64,000 bases of DNA from Roseomonas sp. KE0001. GTDB taxonomy: Bacteria; Pseudomonadota; Alphaproteobacteria; Acetobacterales; Acetobacteraceae. Under the pieces are notes generated by a model. The model saw nothing but the letters and a program-made list of their open reading frames with translations. It was not told the DNA's origin and did not search any database. The stretch is taken from contig NZ_RCVQ01000003.1 in NCBI RefSeq assembly GCF_016107285.1, forward strand, positions 434,001-498,000, in the 5' to 3' direction. The position numbers and the translations under genes were made by a program. Positions 11,050-19,583 of this stretch are shown here, piece after piece (positions within the stretch are counted from its first letter, which is position 1; each line of letters starts with the position of its first letter).

Positions 11050-11684
11050 CCGATGCCCCGCAGCAACTGCGCGGTCTCGTGCAGCGGCAGGCCGACGACG
11101 TTGGAATGGCTGCCCGACAGGAAGCGGACGAAGGCCTCCGCCGATTCCTGGATGGTGTAGCCGCCCGCCTTGCCGCGCCATTCCCCGCCGGCGAGGTAGG
11201 CCTCGACCTGCTGCGGCGTCAGGCGCTGGAAGGTGACCGTGGTCTCCACCAGCCGGGTCAGCACGCGGCCCTCCGGCAGGGCGAGGGCGACGCCGGTGTG
11301 CACGCGGTGGCGGCGGCCGGAGAGCAGGGCCAGGCAGTCCCGCGCCTCGGCCTCGGTCTCGGCCTTGGGCAGGATGCGGCGGCCGACCCCCACCACCGTA
11401 TCGGCGGCGAGCACGAGATGCCCGGGCCAGCGGGCGCGCGCGGCCTCGGCCTTCTGGCGCGAGAGGCGGCCGGCGAGCTGGCGTGGCAGTTCGTCCCGCG
11501 CCGGCGTCTCGTCGATCCCGGGTGCCCAGATCGCCGCGGGGGTGATGCCGATCCGCGCCAGCAGGTCGCGGCGGCGCGGGCTGGCGCTGGCCAGCAGCAG
11601 CGGCGGGCGGGCGGGCCCGGAAGGGGGAGGGGGCAGGGCGCCCTCGCGGGTCGCTTCCAGGGCCGGCGGGCCCGCCACGGACAT
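11034..11684 (-). CDS. maf: Maf-family nucleoside triphosphate pyrophosphatase
   Basis: A house-cleaning NTP pyrophosphatase of 216 residues. Motifs: LLLASASPRRRDLL near residue 30, the catalytic-type Asp in AADTVVGVG, and GYTIQESAEAFVRFLSGSHSNVVGLPL. Family members hydrolyse dTTP/UTP or modified nucleotides to monophosphates. The start ATG overlaps the infA stop codon (TAATG). The first 25 or so residues, Pro/Gly-rich, are an extension absent from most relatives, so a later start is possible. Confidence 0.9.
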   Translation of the reverse strand: MSVAGPPALEATREGALPPPPSGPARPPLLLASASPRRRDLLARIGITPAAIWAPGIDETPARDELPRQLAGRLSRQKAEAARARWPGHLVLAADTVVGVGRRILPKAETEAEARDCLALLSGRRHRVHTGVALALPEGRVLTRLVETTVTFQRLTPQQVEAYLAGGEWRGKAGGYTIQESAEAFVRFLSGSHSNVVGLPLHETAQLLRGIGWLRP

Positions 11685-11902
11685 TACTTGAACCGGAAGG
11701 TGATACGGCCCTTGGTCAGGTCGTAGGGCGTCATCTCCACGTTCACGCGGTCCCCGGCCAGGACGCGGATGCGGTTCTTGCGCATCTTGCCGCTGGTATG
11801 GGCCAGGACCATGTGCTCGTTGTCGAGCTTCACGCGGAACATCGCGTTGGGAAGGAGCTCGACGACCTGGCCGCTGAACTCGATCATATCTTCTTTTGAC
11901 AT
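11684..11902 (-). CDS. infA: Translation initiation factor IF-1
   Basis: A 72-residue OB-fold protein that begins [19 protein letters not shown] and ends [13 protein letters not shown], matching IF-1 over its whole length. It occupies the ribosomal A site during initiation. It heads the infA-maf-rng-yacG operon, overlapping maf by one base. Confidence 0.98.
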   Translation of the reverse strand: MSKEDMIEFSGQVVELLPNAMFRVKLDNEHMVLAHTSGKMRKNRIRVLAGDRVNVEMTPYDLTKGRITFRFK

Positions 11903-11961
11903 CAGGCCTCTTTCGGCATGGTTTCGGCTTGGGGGCGCACGGGAATGCGCCAGCGGCGCGG

Positions 11962-11990
11962 ACCATGATGGCCCCTGCCCTGGCGGTCAA
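11962..11990 (-). promoter_or_regulatory. Candidate infA promoter
   Basis: On the minus strand, TTGACC (11990-11985), a 17-base spacer and CATGGT (11967-11962) lie about 60 bases before infA. The -35 fits well and the -10 is weak. It sits in the 195-base gap after hisD, consistent with a separate infA transcript. Confidence 0.35.
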
Positions 11991-12097
11991 GAATGGCCGG
12001 GGCGGCGCGAGGCCGCGCCCGCCCTCCGGTCGGAGGCAGAAATGGCGTCAGGCGGCCGATTCTTCAACCATCGGAGCGCGCGGCTCACCCGGGCCCG

Positions 12098-13408
12098 TCA
12101 CGTGGGCTCGCCGCCGCGCTGGCCCAGCCGGAGGGCCAGGCTGCGGGCATGGGCGGTCAGGCCCTCCGCCTCGGCCAGGGCGATGGCGGCGGGGCCGACC
12201 GCCTCCAGGCCCCGCGCCTCGGCGCTGATCCAGGTGGTGCGCTTGAGGAAGTCGAAGACCGACAGGCCGGAGGCGAAGCGCGCCGTGCGGCCGGTCGGCA
12301 GCACATGGTTCGGCCCGGCGACGTAGTCGCCCAGCGCCTCCGGGCAATGCGGGCCCAGGAAGGCGGCGCCGGCATGGCGGATGCGGGCGAAGAGCGCCTC
12401 GGGCTCGGCCACCATCACCTCGAGGTGCTCGGGCGCCAGCCGGTCCACCAGCGCCGCGCCCTCCTCCCAGTCGCGCACCACCAGGATGGCGCCGTGGCGG
12501 CGCCAGCTCTCGGCAGCGATGGCGGCGCGCGGCAGGCTGGCCAGCTGCTCCCGCACCGCCTGCTCGACGGCATGCGCCATCTGCCCGCTGGTGGTGATCA
12601 GGATGGCCTGGGCGCTTTCGTCGTGCTCGGCCTGGGCCAGCAGGTCGATGGCGATCAGCGCCGGGTCCTGCGAGGCATCGGCCAGCACCACCACCTCGGA
12701 CGGGCCGGCGATCGAATCGATGCCGACCCGGCCGAAGACCTGCCGCTTGGCCTCGGCCACATAGGCATTGCCCGGCCCGGCGACGCGGTCCACCGGCGCG
12801 ATGCTCTCGGTGCCCCAGGCCAGGGCGGCGATGGCCTGGGCGCCGCCGACGCGCCAGATCTCGGTGACGCCGGCCCGTTGCGCGGCGGCCAGCACCAGCG
12901 GGTTCAGCGCCCCGTCCGGCGTCGGCACGCAGATGGCGACGCGCGGCACCCCGGCGACGCGCGCCGGGATGGCGTTCATCAGCACCGAGGAGGGATAGGC
13001 CGCCTTGCCGCCCGGCACGTAGAGACCGACGGCATCGACCGCGCTCCAGCGCAGGCCGAGGGTCAGGCCCAGCGGATCGTCCATCTCGAGGTCGCGCGGC
13101 AGCTGCGCCTGGTGGAAGCGCTCGATGCGGGTGGCGGCGAGGTCCAGCGCGTCCAGCAGCTCGGGTGCGCAGGCGGCGGCGGCGGCCGCGATCTCGGCCT
13201 CGCCGACGCGCAGCGCCGCGGCATCGCGCGGGGTCCAGCGGTCGAAGCGGGTGGTCAGGTCGAGCAGGGCGGCGTCGCCGCGCGCGCGGATCTCGCCGAT
13301 GATGCTGGCGACGGCGGCGTCGACCCGGGCGGTGGTGTCGCGCGCCTGGTCGAGCAGGGCGCGAAAGCCGGCCTCGAAGCCGGGCTCGGCGGTGGAGAGG
13401 CGGATCAT
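12098..13408 (-). CDS. hisD: Histidinol dehydrogenase
   Basis: A 436-residue zinc- and NAD-dependent enzyme for the last two steps of histidine synthesis, L-histidinol to L-histidine. Characteristic blocks are [53 protein letters not shown], the [10 protein letters not shown] zinc/catalytic segment and [14 protein letters not shown]. Length is normal. Its start overlaps the hisG stop by four bases (ATGA), so hisG and hisD are coupled. Confidence 0.97.
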   Translation of the reverse strand: MIRLSTAEPGFEAGFRALLDQARDTTARVDAAVASIIGEIRARGDAALLDLTTRFDRWTPRDAAALRVGEAEIAAAAAACAPELLDALDLAATRIERFHQAQLPRDLEMDDPLGLTLGLRWSAVDAVGLYVPGGKAAYPSSVLMNAIPARVAGVPRVAICVPTPDGALNPLVLAAAQRAGVTEIWRVGGAQAIAALAWGTESIAPVDRVAGPGNAYVAEAKRQVFGRVGIDSIAGPSEVVVLADASQDPALIAIDLLAQAEHDESAQAILITTSGQMAHAVEQAVREQLASLPRAAIAAESWRRHGAILVVRDWEEGAALVDRLAPEHLEVMVAEPEALFARIRHAGAAFLGPHCPEALGDYVAGPNHVLPTGRTARFASGLSVFDFLKRTTWISAEARGLEAVGPAAIALAEAEGLTAHARSLALRLGQRGGEPT

Positions 13409-14124
13409 GCGGCGACCTCGGCCAGGGCGGCGCGGAAGCGGGCGAGCCAGACGCCGATCGCCTCGGGCTGGGTCTTCAGCGCGGTGCGGTTGACGATCAG
13501 GCGGGAGGTGACCTGGGCGATGACGTCGGTCTCCACCAGCCCGTTGGCCTTCAGCGTCGAGCCGGTCTGCACCAGGTCGACGATGGCGCGGGAGAGGCCG
13601 AGCGAGGGGGCCAGCTCCATGGCGCCGTTCAGGTGCACCACCTCGGCCTGGATGCCGTGCGCGGCGAAATGGCGGCGGGCGATGTTGGGGTACTTGGTGG
13701 CGACGGCGAGGCGGGATTCGCGGGTCAGGCCGCCGGCGCCCGCCATCTCCTCCGGCTCGGCCACGCTGACGCGGCAGCGGCCGATGCCGAGATCGAGCGG
13801 CGCGTAGATCTCCGGATAGTCATGCTCCATCAGCACGTCCGCCCCGCAGATGCCGATCTGGGCGGCGCCGAAGGCGACGAAGGTGGCGACGTCGAAGGAG
13901 CGGACGCGCACCACGTCGAGCGCCGGGTCGTTGGTCTCGAAGCGCAGGCGGCGGCTGGACTCGTGGTGGAAATCCTCAGCCGGCACGATGCCGGCGCGGA
14001 CCAGCAGCGGCCCGACCTCCTTCAGGATGCGCCCCTTGGGCAGGGCCAGCACCAGCGGCTGGGCGGCATTCCCGGCGACCGGGGTGAGGGGCGAGATCGG
14101 CAGGTCCATGACGGGTTGTATCAC
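13405..14124 (-). CDS. hisG: ATP phosphoribosyltransferase, short form
   Basis: First enzyme of histidine biosynthesis, joining ATP and PRPP. At 239 residues it is the short HisG class: LVLALPKGRILKEVGPLL at the N-terminus, FGAAQIGICGADVL and the PRPP-binding DLVQTGSTLKANGL. The C-terminal allosteric domain is absent; short HisG proteins normally work with HisZ, which is not in this window. It begins 21 bases after murA and overlaps hisD. An internal Met at residue 6 is an alternative start. Confidence 0.95.
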   Translation of the reverse strand: MIQPVMDLPISPLTPVAGNAAQPLVLALPKGRILKEVGPLLVRAGIVPAEDFHHESSRRLRFETNDPALDVVRVRSFDVATFVAFGAAQIGICGADVLMEHDYPEIYAPLDLGIGRCRVSVAEPEEMAGAGGLTRESRLAVATKYPNIARRHFAAHGIQAEVVHLNGAMELAPSLGLSRAIVDLVQTGSTLKANGLVETDVIAQVTSRLIVNRTALKTQPEAIGVWLARFRAALAEVAA

Positions 14125-14145
14125 CGCTTCCGAGACGGAGCCATG

Positions 14146-15408
14146 TCAGCCGGGCAGACGTTCTATGTCCGCGCCGACCCCGGCGAGCTTGCGCTCGATC
14201 CGCTCATAGCCGCGGTCGAGGTGGTAGACGCGGTTGACCACCGTGTCGCCCTGCGCCGCCAGCCCGGCGATGATCAGCGAGACGGAGGCGCGCAGGTCGG
14301 TCGCCATCACCGGCGCCCCGGTCAGGCGGGAGACGCCGCGCACGATGGCCGAGGAGCCGTGCGCGTTGATCCGCGCGCCCATCCGCGTCAGCTCCGGCAC
14401 ATGCATGAAGCGGTTCTCGAAGATCGTCTCGGTGATCATCGAGGCCCCCTCGGCCACCGCCATCAGCGCCATGAACTGGGCCTGCATGTCGGTGGCGAAG
14501 CCGGGGAAGGGCTCGGTCACGGCATCGACGCCGCGCAGCCCGTCCACCCGCTGCACGCGGAGCCCGGTCTCCTCCTGGATCAGCTCCACCCCGGCCTCGC
14601 GCAGATTGGCCGAGACGGCACCGAAGATCTCGAGTCGCACCCCCTCCAGCAGCACCTCGCCCCCGGTGATGGCGGCGGCGCAGGCGAAGGTGCCGGCCTC
14701 GATGCGGTCGGGCAGGATCGGATGGGTGGCGCCGCCGAGGCTCTCCACCCCCTCGATCACCAGCCGGTCGGTGCCGATGCCGTCGATCCGCGCGCCCATG
14801 GCGGTCAGGCAGCGGGCGAGGTCGCAGATCTCGGGCTCGCGCGCCGCGTTGACCAGCGTGGTGGTGCCGCGCGCCAGCGTCGCGGCCATCAGCAGGTTCT
14901 CGGTCGCGCCGACCGAGACCTGCGGGAAGAGGATGCGGGCGCCGCGCAGCCCCCCCTCGGGCGCGCGGGCGTCGATATAGCCGCCCTCGAGGTCGATGCT
15001 GGCGCCCATGGCCTCCAGCCCCTTGAGGTGCAGGTCCACCGGCCGGGTGCCGATCGAGCAGCCGCCGGGCAGCGACACCCGCGCCTGGCCGTAGCGGGCG
15101 AGCAGCGGGCCGAGCACCAGGATCGAGGCGCGCATCTTGCGGACCAGGTCGTAGGGCGCCTCGAACTGCGTGGCGGCGCCCTCCAGCAGCAGGCGGCGGC
15201 CGGCGGTGTCGTGCTCGACGCGCGGCCCGTGCTGGGCGAGCAGCTGGCGCATGGTGGTGACATCGGCCAGCGCCGGCGCGTTGGTCAGCACCAGCGGCTG
15301 ATCGGTCAGCAGCGCCGCCGCCATCAGCGGCAGGGCGGCGTTCTTGGCGCCGCCGATGGCGAGGCTGCCCCTGAGGGTGCGGCCGCCGCGGATGCGGATG
15401 CGGTCCAT
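14146..15408 (-). CDS. murA: UDP-N-acetylglucosamine 1-carboxyvinyltransferase
   Basis: A 420-residue EPSP-synthase-fold enzyme catalysing the first committed step of peptidoglycan synthesis. Visible are [21 protein letters not shown], the fosfomycin-target Cys117 in [25 protein letters not shown] and the C-terminal [19 protein letters not shown]. The Cys form predicts fosfomycin sensitivity at the target level. It heads the murA-hisG-hisD unit, a cluster order frequent in alphaproteobacteria. Confidence 0.97.
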   Translation of the reverse strand: MDRIRIRGGRTLRGSLAIGGAKNAALPLMAAALLTDQPLVLTNAPALADVTTMRQLLAQHGPRVEHDTAGRRLLLEGAATQFEAPYDLVRKMRASILVLGPLLARYGQARVSLPGGCSIGTRPVDLHLKGLEAMGASIDLEGGYIDARAPEGGLRGARILFPQVSVGATENLLMAATLARGTTTLVNAAREPEICDLARCLTAMGARIDGIGTDRLVIEGVESLGGATHPILPDRIEAGTFACAAAITGGEVLLEGVRLEIFGAVSANLREAGVELIQEETGLRVQRVDGLRGVDAVTEPFPGFATDMQAQFMALMAVAEGASMITETIFENRFMHVPELTRMGARINAHGSSAIVRGVSRLTGAPVMATDLRASVSLIIAGLAAQGDTVVNRVYHLDRGYERIERKLAGVGADIERLPG

Positions 15409-15438
15409 GCGCCTTACTCCCTTACTTCCTTGCGCCGC

Positions 15439-15993
15439 TCAGAGGCGCGGCAGCGCGACGCCGCGCTGGCCCATGTACTTGCCGCGGCGGTCGGCATAGG
15501 ACACCTCCGGCGCCCCGGCCCCCTGCAGGAAGAGGAACTGGCAGATCCCCTCATTGGCGTAGATGCGGGCCGGCAGCGGGGTGGTGTTGGAGATCTCGAT
15601 CGTCACCTGCCCCTCCCATTCGGGCTCCAGCGGCGTGACGTTCACGATCAGGCCGCAGCGGGCATAGGTGGACTTGCCGAGGCAGATCACCAGCACGTCG
15701 CGCGGGATGCGGAAATACTCGACCGTATGCGCCAGCGCGAAGGAGTTGGGCGGGATGATGCAGGTCGGGCCGCGGCGGGTGACGAAGCTGTCCTCGGCGA
15801 ACTTCTTCGGGTCCACCAGGGCGTTGTCGACGTTGGTGAAGACCTTGAACTCGTCGGCCAGACGCGCGTCGTAGCCATAGGAGGAGAGGCCGAAGGAGAT
15901 CACCCCCTCGCGCCGCTGGTTCTCGACGAAGGGCTCGATCATGCCGTGCCCCGTCGCCATGCGGCGGATCCAGCTGTCGGGCATGATGGGCAT
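15439..15993 (-). CDS. dcd: dCTP deaminase
   Basis: A trimeric dUTPase-fold enzyme that deaminates dCTP to dUTP for dTMP synthesis. Residues include [18 protein letters not shown], the nucleotide-binding [32 protein letters not shown] with the catalytic Glu, and the end [14 protein letters not shown]. Start set at [13 protein letters not shown] (184 residues, the usual length); the frame continues seven codons upstream. It lies 30 bases upstream of murA on the same strand. Confidence 0.95.
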   Translation of the reverse strand: MPIMPDSWIRRMATGHGMIEPFVENQRREGVISFGLSSYGYDARLADEFKVFTNVDNALVDPKKFAEDSFVTRRGPTCIIPPNSFALAHTVEYFRIPRDVLVICLGKSTYARCGLIVNVTPLEPEWEGQVTIEISNTTPLPARIYANEGICQFLFLQGAGAPEVSYADRRGKYMGQRGVALPRL

Positions 15994-16096
15994 GGCGGCG
16001 GCGTCCTGGCACAAGGGCGGGCGGCAACGGGGGCGGGCGGCAAAGGCGGGCCGGGATAGCGCAGCGGGCTGGCCTCGGCAACCGAGGGCCGCCGCG

Positions 16097-16270
16097 TCAG
16101 TCCTGCGGCTTGGGCGGGGCCGGCTCGGCGGGGGGCGGGGGGTCGGCGCGGCCGCGGCTCTGCGCCTTACGGCGGCGGAGGTTCTCGCGCAGCGCGGCGG
16201 CCAGGCGGGCCTCGCGCTCGGCCCGTGCCTGCTCGGCGGGAGAAGGCGGCTTGCCGGGGGACTCGGTCAT
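16097..16270 (-). CDS. Small basic/proline-rich protein, 57 residues
   Basis: An open frame on the minus strand beginning [20 protein letters not shown] and ending PPKPQD. The centre ([20 protein letters not shown]) forms a basic helix and the tail is Pro-rich. Short proteins with a LR-NL-RRKAQ-R core next to dcd/murA are familiar from Rhodospirillales, which supports a real gene; this is recollection, not a search. It lies between dcd and tRNA-Thr, has no signal peptide, and has no assigned function. No strong ribosome-binding site is visible. Confidence 0.6.
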   Translation of the reverse strand: MTESPGKPPSPAEQARAEREARLAAALRENLRRRKAQSRGRADPPPPAEPAPPKPQD

Positions 16271-16307
16271 CGTCGGGTGCGGGGAAAACGGCCGGGGAAG
16301 GGGCGGC

Positions 16308-16382
<75 letters not shown>

Positions 16383-16485
16383 GGGCGCCGGGAAAGCGAG
16401 GCGGTTCCTAGGAGGATGCGCGGCCCCGCGCAAGCCCCTTTGTGCCGCGCGGCGGCGGAATCCCGCGCCGCGCGGCCGGCCCGTC

Positions 16486-17523
16486 TCAGCGCATCGGCCA
16501 GGCGTAGAGCAGGCCGCCCTCGGTCCAGAGGGCGTTCATGCCCCGCTCCAGCCCGAGCGGCGTCTTCGGGCCGATGTTGCGGTCGTAGATCTCGCCGTAG
16601 TTGCCGACCTTGCGGATGGCGTCATAGGCCCAGTTCTGCGGCAGCTTCAGGTTCTGCCCGGTGTCGGGGGTGACGCCCAGCAGGCGGCGCACCTCGGGAT
16701 TGCTGCTCTCGGCCCGCATCTTCTCCGCGTTGGTGCTGTTCACGCCCAGCTCCTCCGCCTGCACCACCGCCATGGTGACCCAGCGGATGACGTCGAACCA
16801 TTCCGGGTCGTCGCGGCGGACCACGGGGCCATAGGGTTCCTTGGAGATCCGCTCGGGCAGGATGACGTAGTCGCCCGGGTTGGGGGCGGTGGAGCGGGCG
16901 GAGGCGAGCTGCGTCGCATCGGTGCCGATGGCGTCGCAGCGGCCGGAGAAGAAGGCCTGGGCCGCGACGTCGATGCGGTCGAACAGCACCGGCTGGATCT
17001 GCACCCCGGCGGTGCGCGCCCAGTCGGCCGTGACCACCTCGTTCGTGGTGCCCTGCAGCAGGCAGACGGTGGCGCCGCCGAGTTCCGCGATGCCGCCGAG
17101 GTTGGCCGCCTTCCTCACCATGAAGCCGTGGCCGTCATAGAGGTAGGGATGCACCATCCGCAGGCCGAGGGTGGTGTCGCGCGACAGGGTCAGGGTGGTC
17201 TGGCGGATCAGCACGTCCACCTCGCCGGCCTGGGCGGCGGTGAAGCGCTGCTGCGCCGTCAGCGGCAGGAAGCGCACCTTGGCCGGATCGCCGAACAGGG
17301 CGGTGGCGACGAAGCGGCAGAGATCGGCGTCGAGCCCGCGCCAGACGCCCTGGCTGTCGGGCTGCGAGAAGCCGGCGCTGCCGACGTTCACGCCGCAGTT
17401 CAGGGTGCCGCGCGCCTTGATGGCATCGAAGGTCGCGCCGGCGCGGGCGGCCCCGGGCAGGGCGGACAGGCCGAGCAGCGCCGCGGCGGCGAGCAGGCCG
17501 GCGCGGAGGGATCGCAGGGACAT
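16486..17523 (-). CDS. Amino-acid ABC transporter substrate-binding protein (AapJ-like)
   Basis: A 345-residue periplasmic protein with a Sec signal (SLRSLRAGLLAAAALLGLSALPGAARA). The mature sequence (FDAIKARGTLNCGVNVGSAGFSQPDSQGVWRGLDADLCRFVATALFG) and the C-terminal YGEIYDRNIGP are typical of AapJ/BztA general L-amino-acid binding proteins. The frame continues upstream, but the ATG at 17523 has a GAGG ribosome-binding site and starts the signal peptide. The usual permease and ATPase partners (AapQMP) are not adjacent, so it is either an orphan or works with subunits encoded elsewhere. Confidence 0.88.
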   Translation of the reverse strand: MSLRSLRAGLLAAAALLGLSALPGAARAGATFDAIKARGTLNCGVNVGSAGFSQPDSQGVWRGLDADLCRFVATALFGDPAKVRFLPLTAQQRFTAAQAGEVDVLIRQTTLTLSRDTTLGLRMVHPYLYDGHGFMVRKAANLGGIAELGGATVCLLQGTTNEVVTADWARTAGVQIQPVLFDRIDVAAQAFFSGRCDAIGTDATQLASARSTAPNPGDYVILPERISKEPYGPVVRRDDPEWFDVIRWVTMAVVQAEELGVNSTNAEKMRAESSNPEVRRLLGVTPDTGQNLKLPQNWAYDAIRKVGNYGEIYDRNIGPKTPLGLERGMNALWTEGGLLYAWPMR

Positions 17524-17642
17524 CGGAAGCCTCGTTGTTTTTGTCTGGAGACGATCCTTCCGGTCCGCGGGCGAGGCGTCAATCGGGTGCATCCTGAAAA
17601 GGCCGGCGCGGCAGGGCGCCGCCGCGCCGGAGTGCCTGCCGG

Positions 17643-17846
17643 CTAGCCGCCGGCGTCCGGCCCGGCCCGGCGCGCCGTCACCTCCCGGCGCAGCGCCTCG
17701 TAGAGACCCAGCGCCGCGACGGCGAAGTTCGGCAGCGCGCTCTGCAGCTCCGGCGAGAGGGTGATGCCGAAGCCCGAGGCCATGATGAGGAACAGGCCCC
17801 GCCAGGTGCTGGGCTGGGCGATCTGGTTGCGGATCCATGCGCTCAT
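17643..17846 (-). CDS. Phage holin-like small membrane protein
   Basis: A 67-residue protein starting MSAWIRNQIAQPSTWRG. The PSTWRGL motif followed by one hydrophobic helix and LSPEL resembles small phage membrane proteins found beside endolysins and tail genes, often called holins. A second amphipathic stretch (NFAVAALGLYEALRREV) follows. It is the last gene of the tail cassette in transcription order. The family link is by pattern only, and no endolysin gene is seen nearby. Confidence 0.55.
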   Translation of the reverse strand: MSAWIRNQIAQPSTWRGLFLIMASGFGITLSPELQSALPNFAVAALGLYEALRREVTARRAGPDAGG

Positions 17847-17878
17847 GGGGAAGGCGCTCCTGCTGGAAGGGCGGAGGG

Positions 17879-18274
17879 TCAGAGGCTGTCGATGGTCAGG
17901 GCGTTGGCGGCGACCGTGACGGTGCCGGGGCCGGTGATCGCGGCCGGCTGCGCCAGGCTGCCATAGGCGAGGGGGTTGCCGCCCGAGAGGGCGTCGTAGA
18001 GGCAGAGATGCGTCAGGTTGAGCGTCGTCGCCACGCCGTTCACGGTGAAGCTGGCATTGAAGACGAAGCGGATGACGTCGGCGTTGCGCTGCAGCCCGGT
18101 GCCGGTGAAGGTCACGCGCTGGCGGGCATAGCCGTTGCCCACGGGCTCGCCGCTCAGGCCGGCGGCGGTGGCGCCGGTGCCGAGCGCCAGATAGACCGTC
18201 GAGGGCAGGCTGGGCGAACGGGCGCAGAGCGCGCGCGCCAGCATGTTGCGGGCATAGTCGGTCAGGGTGGGCAT
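17879..18274 (-). CDS. Phage tail-fibre-like protein
   Basis: A 131-residue protein. MPTLTDYARNMLARALC, PSTVYLALGTG, GNGYARQRVTFTG and a C-terminal NLTHLCLYDALSGGNPLAYGSL segment follow the layout of the short Gp80-like phage tail-fibre/appendage proteins (T-DYAEN-L, VYLALHT, G-YARQAVTF). It is probably a virion surface subunit. It lies 32 bases upstream of the holin-like gene and 43 bases after the LamG-like gene, on the same strand. Confidence 0.7.
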   Translation of the reverse strand: MPTLTDYARNMLARALCARSPSLPSTVYLALGTGATAAGLSGEPVGNGYARQRVTFTGTGLQRNADVIRFVFNASFTVNGVATTLNLTHLCLYDALSGGNPLAYGSLAQPAAITGPGTVTVAANALTIDSL

Positions 18275-18317
18275 GGGTCTCGGTCCTTGTCGGGAGAGGG
18301 GGGACGGGAGGCCGCGC

Positions 18318-19583
18318 TCAGGCCGCGGCGGTCAGGGCCTGGAGCGCGGCGTCAGGCAGGCGCACCGGCCGGTGCTCGATGGCCTCGATCTCGCCATTCG
18401 CCGCCCGGTCGAGGGCGGCGGCGGCATGGCCGGCGAGCAGGCGGCCGAGGCCGCCCGGCAAGGCCGCCGTGGCGCCGGCGACGACGCCGCCGTTCAGGCA
18501 GGCGGCGAGGCCCGTGGCCGACCAGGCGAGGCCCAGCCGGAACGGCACGCCCGGCGTCATCTCGCCCAGGGCCAGGCTGGCGAGCGTGGCGCCGCCCGCC
18601 TGCGCCAGGGCGCGCAGCGCGGTGCCGCCGGCGGGGTTGAGCAGGGCGAGGCGGTTGCCATCGGTGCCGTCGTCGAGCTGCAGCAGCCCCTGATCCGCCA
18701 GGGCGTTCGTGGCCGGCAGCAGGGCGCGCAGCAGCACCGTGCCGGCGCCGCCGAGCCCGCCCTGCGGCGTCCAGGAGGGCTGGTCGGCAGCGCGCGCGGC
18801 GACGCCGGGCTGGCCGGCCGGCGGCAGGACCGGCGTGGTGGCGCGCCCGCCCGCCTCGAGCTGCGGCGCGCCCAGGCGCAGCGTCACGTCGAGCGCCACG
18901 CCCGCCTCCACCGACAGGGTGAATTCCGGCGTCACCTGCGTGGTGGCGGCGAGGGCGACGCTGTGCTGATGCACCGACCGCTGCCCGGCCAGCGCGCCGG
19001 GGCCGGGTGCCATGGCCGGCCCCGTCGTGCTGGTGAGGAAGCCGCCGCCGCCGCTGCGCTCGACGATCTGCGTGCGGGCGACGGAGGTGCCGAGATTGCC
19101 GGCGAGCAGCCGCAGGAAGCAGGAGAGCGTCCAGCCCTGCCCCTGCGCCGCCGCCACGTTGGCGGCTTCCATCGACAGCCGCACGGCGCCGGTGGCGGTG
19201 GGGGTGCCGTAGAGGCGGAGGTCCATGCAGGGCAGGCCGTCCTCGCTGCCGACATCCATCACCCCGATCCGCAGGCCGAGCGAGATGACGGTGGCCCAGA
19301 AGCTGGGCAGGCTGGCGCCGGCGCCGAGCTGGCTGCCCACCGCCGCGCCCTCCATCCGTGGGTTGCGGATGGCGTTGCCGCCCGCCGCCTCGACCAGCAG
19401 GCGCCCGGCGGGCCCCTGGAAGCGCGGCTGGTTCGCCGCGACGGACCGGAAGGCGCCGGAGGCATCCGCCGCCAGCGCGCCGCCGGCGCGCAGCGTGGCG
19501 AGCCGGCCGGCATAGCCGGGCCCGAGCAGGCGCAGCCCGCCCGGCCCGCCGAGCAGGCCCGGCATGACCATCCCCGGCGTCAT
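18318..19583 (-). CDS. Phage tail-type protein with LamG/concanavalin-like region
   Basis: A 421-residue protein without signal peptide or membrane segment, rich in Ala, Gly and Leu. The N-terminal third (ARLATLRAGGALAADASGAFRSVAANQPRF-like) and the middle beta-rich section resemble phage fibre/spike proteins with carbohydrate-binding, concanavalin-like folds, and the C-terminal third (FRLGLAWSATGLAACLNGGVVAG) looks LamG-like. Its ATG overlaps the stop codon of the tailspike gene (TGATG), indicating coupled translation. The exact family is not certain. Confidence 0.6.
   Translation of the reverse strand: MTPGMVMPGLLGGPGGLRLLGPGYAGRLATLRAGGALAADASGAFRSVAANQPRFQGPAGRLLVEAAGGNAIRNPRMEGAAVGSQLGAGASLPSFWATVISLGLRIGVMDVGSEDGLPCMDLRLYGTPTATGAVRLSMEAANVAAAQGQGWTLSCFLRLLAGNLGTSVARTQIVERSGGGGFLTSTTGPAMAPGPGALAGQRSVHQHSVALAATTQVTPEFTLSVEAGVALDVTLRLGAPQLEAGGRATTPVLPPAGQPGVAARAADQPSWTPQGGLGGAGTVLLRALLPATNALADQGLLQLDDGTDGNRLALLNPAGGTALRALAQAGGATLASLALGEMTPGVPFRLGLAWSATGLAACLNGGVVAGATAALPGGLGRLLAGHAAAALDRAANGEIEAIEHRPVRLPDAALQALTAAA

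Noticed and set aside
15800-16080. Longer N-terminal start for dCTP deaminase (16014)
   Set aside because: [13 protein letters not shown] at 15993 matches the usual family N-terminus and length.
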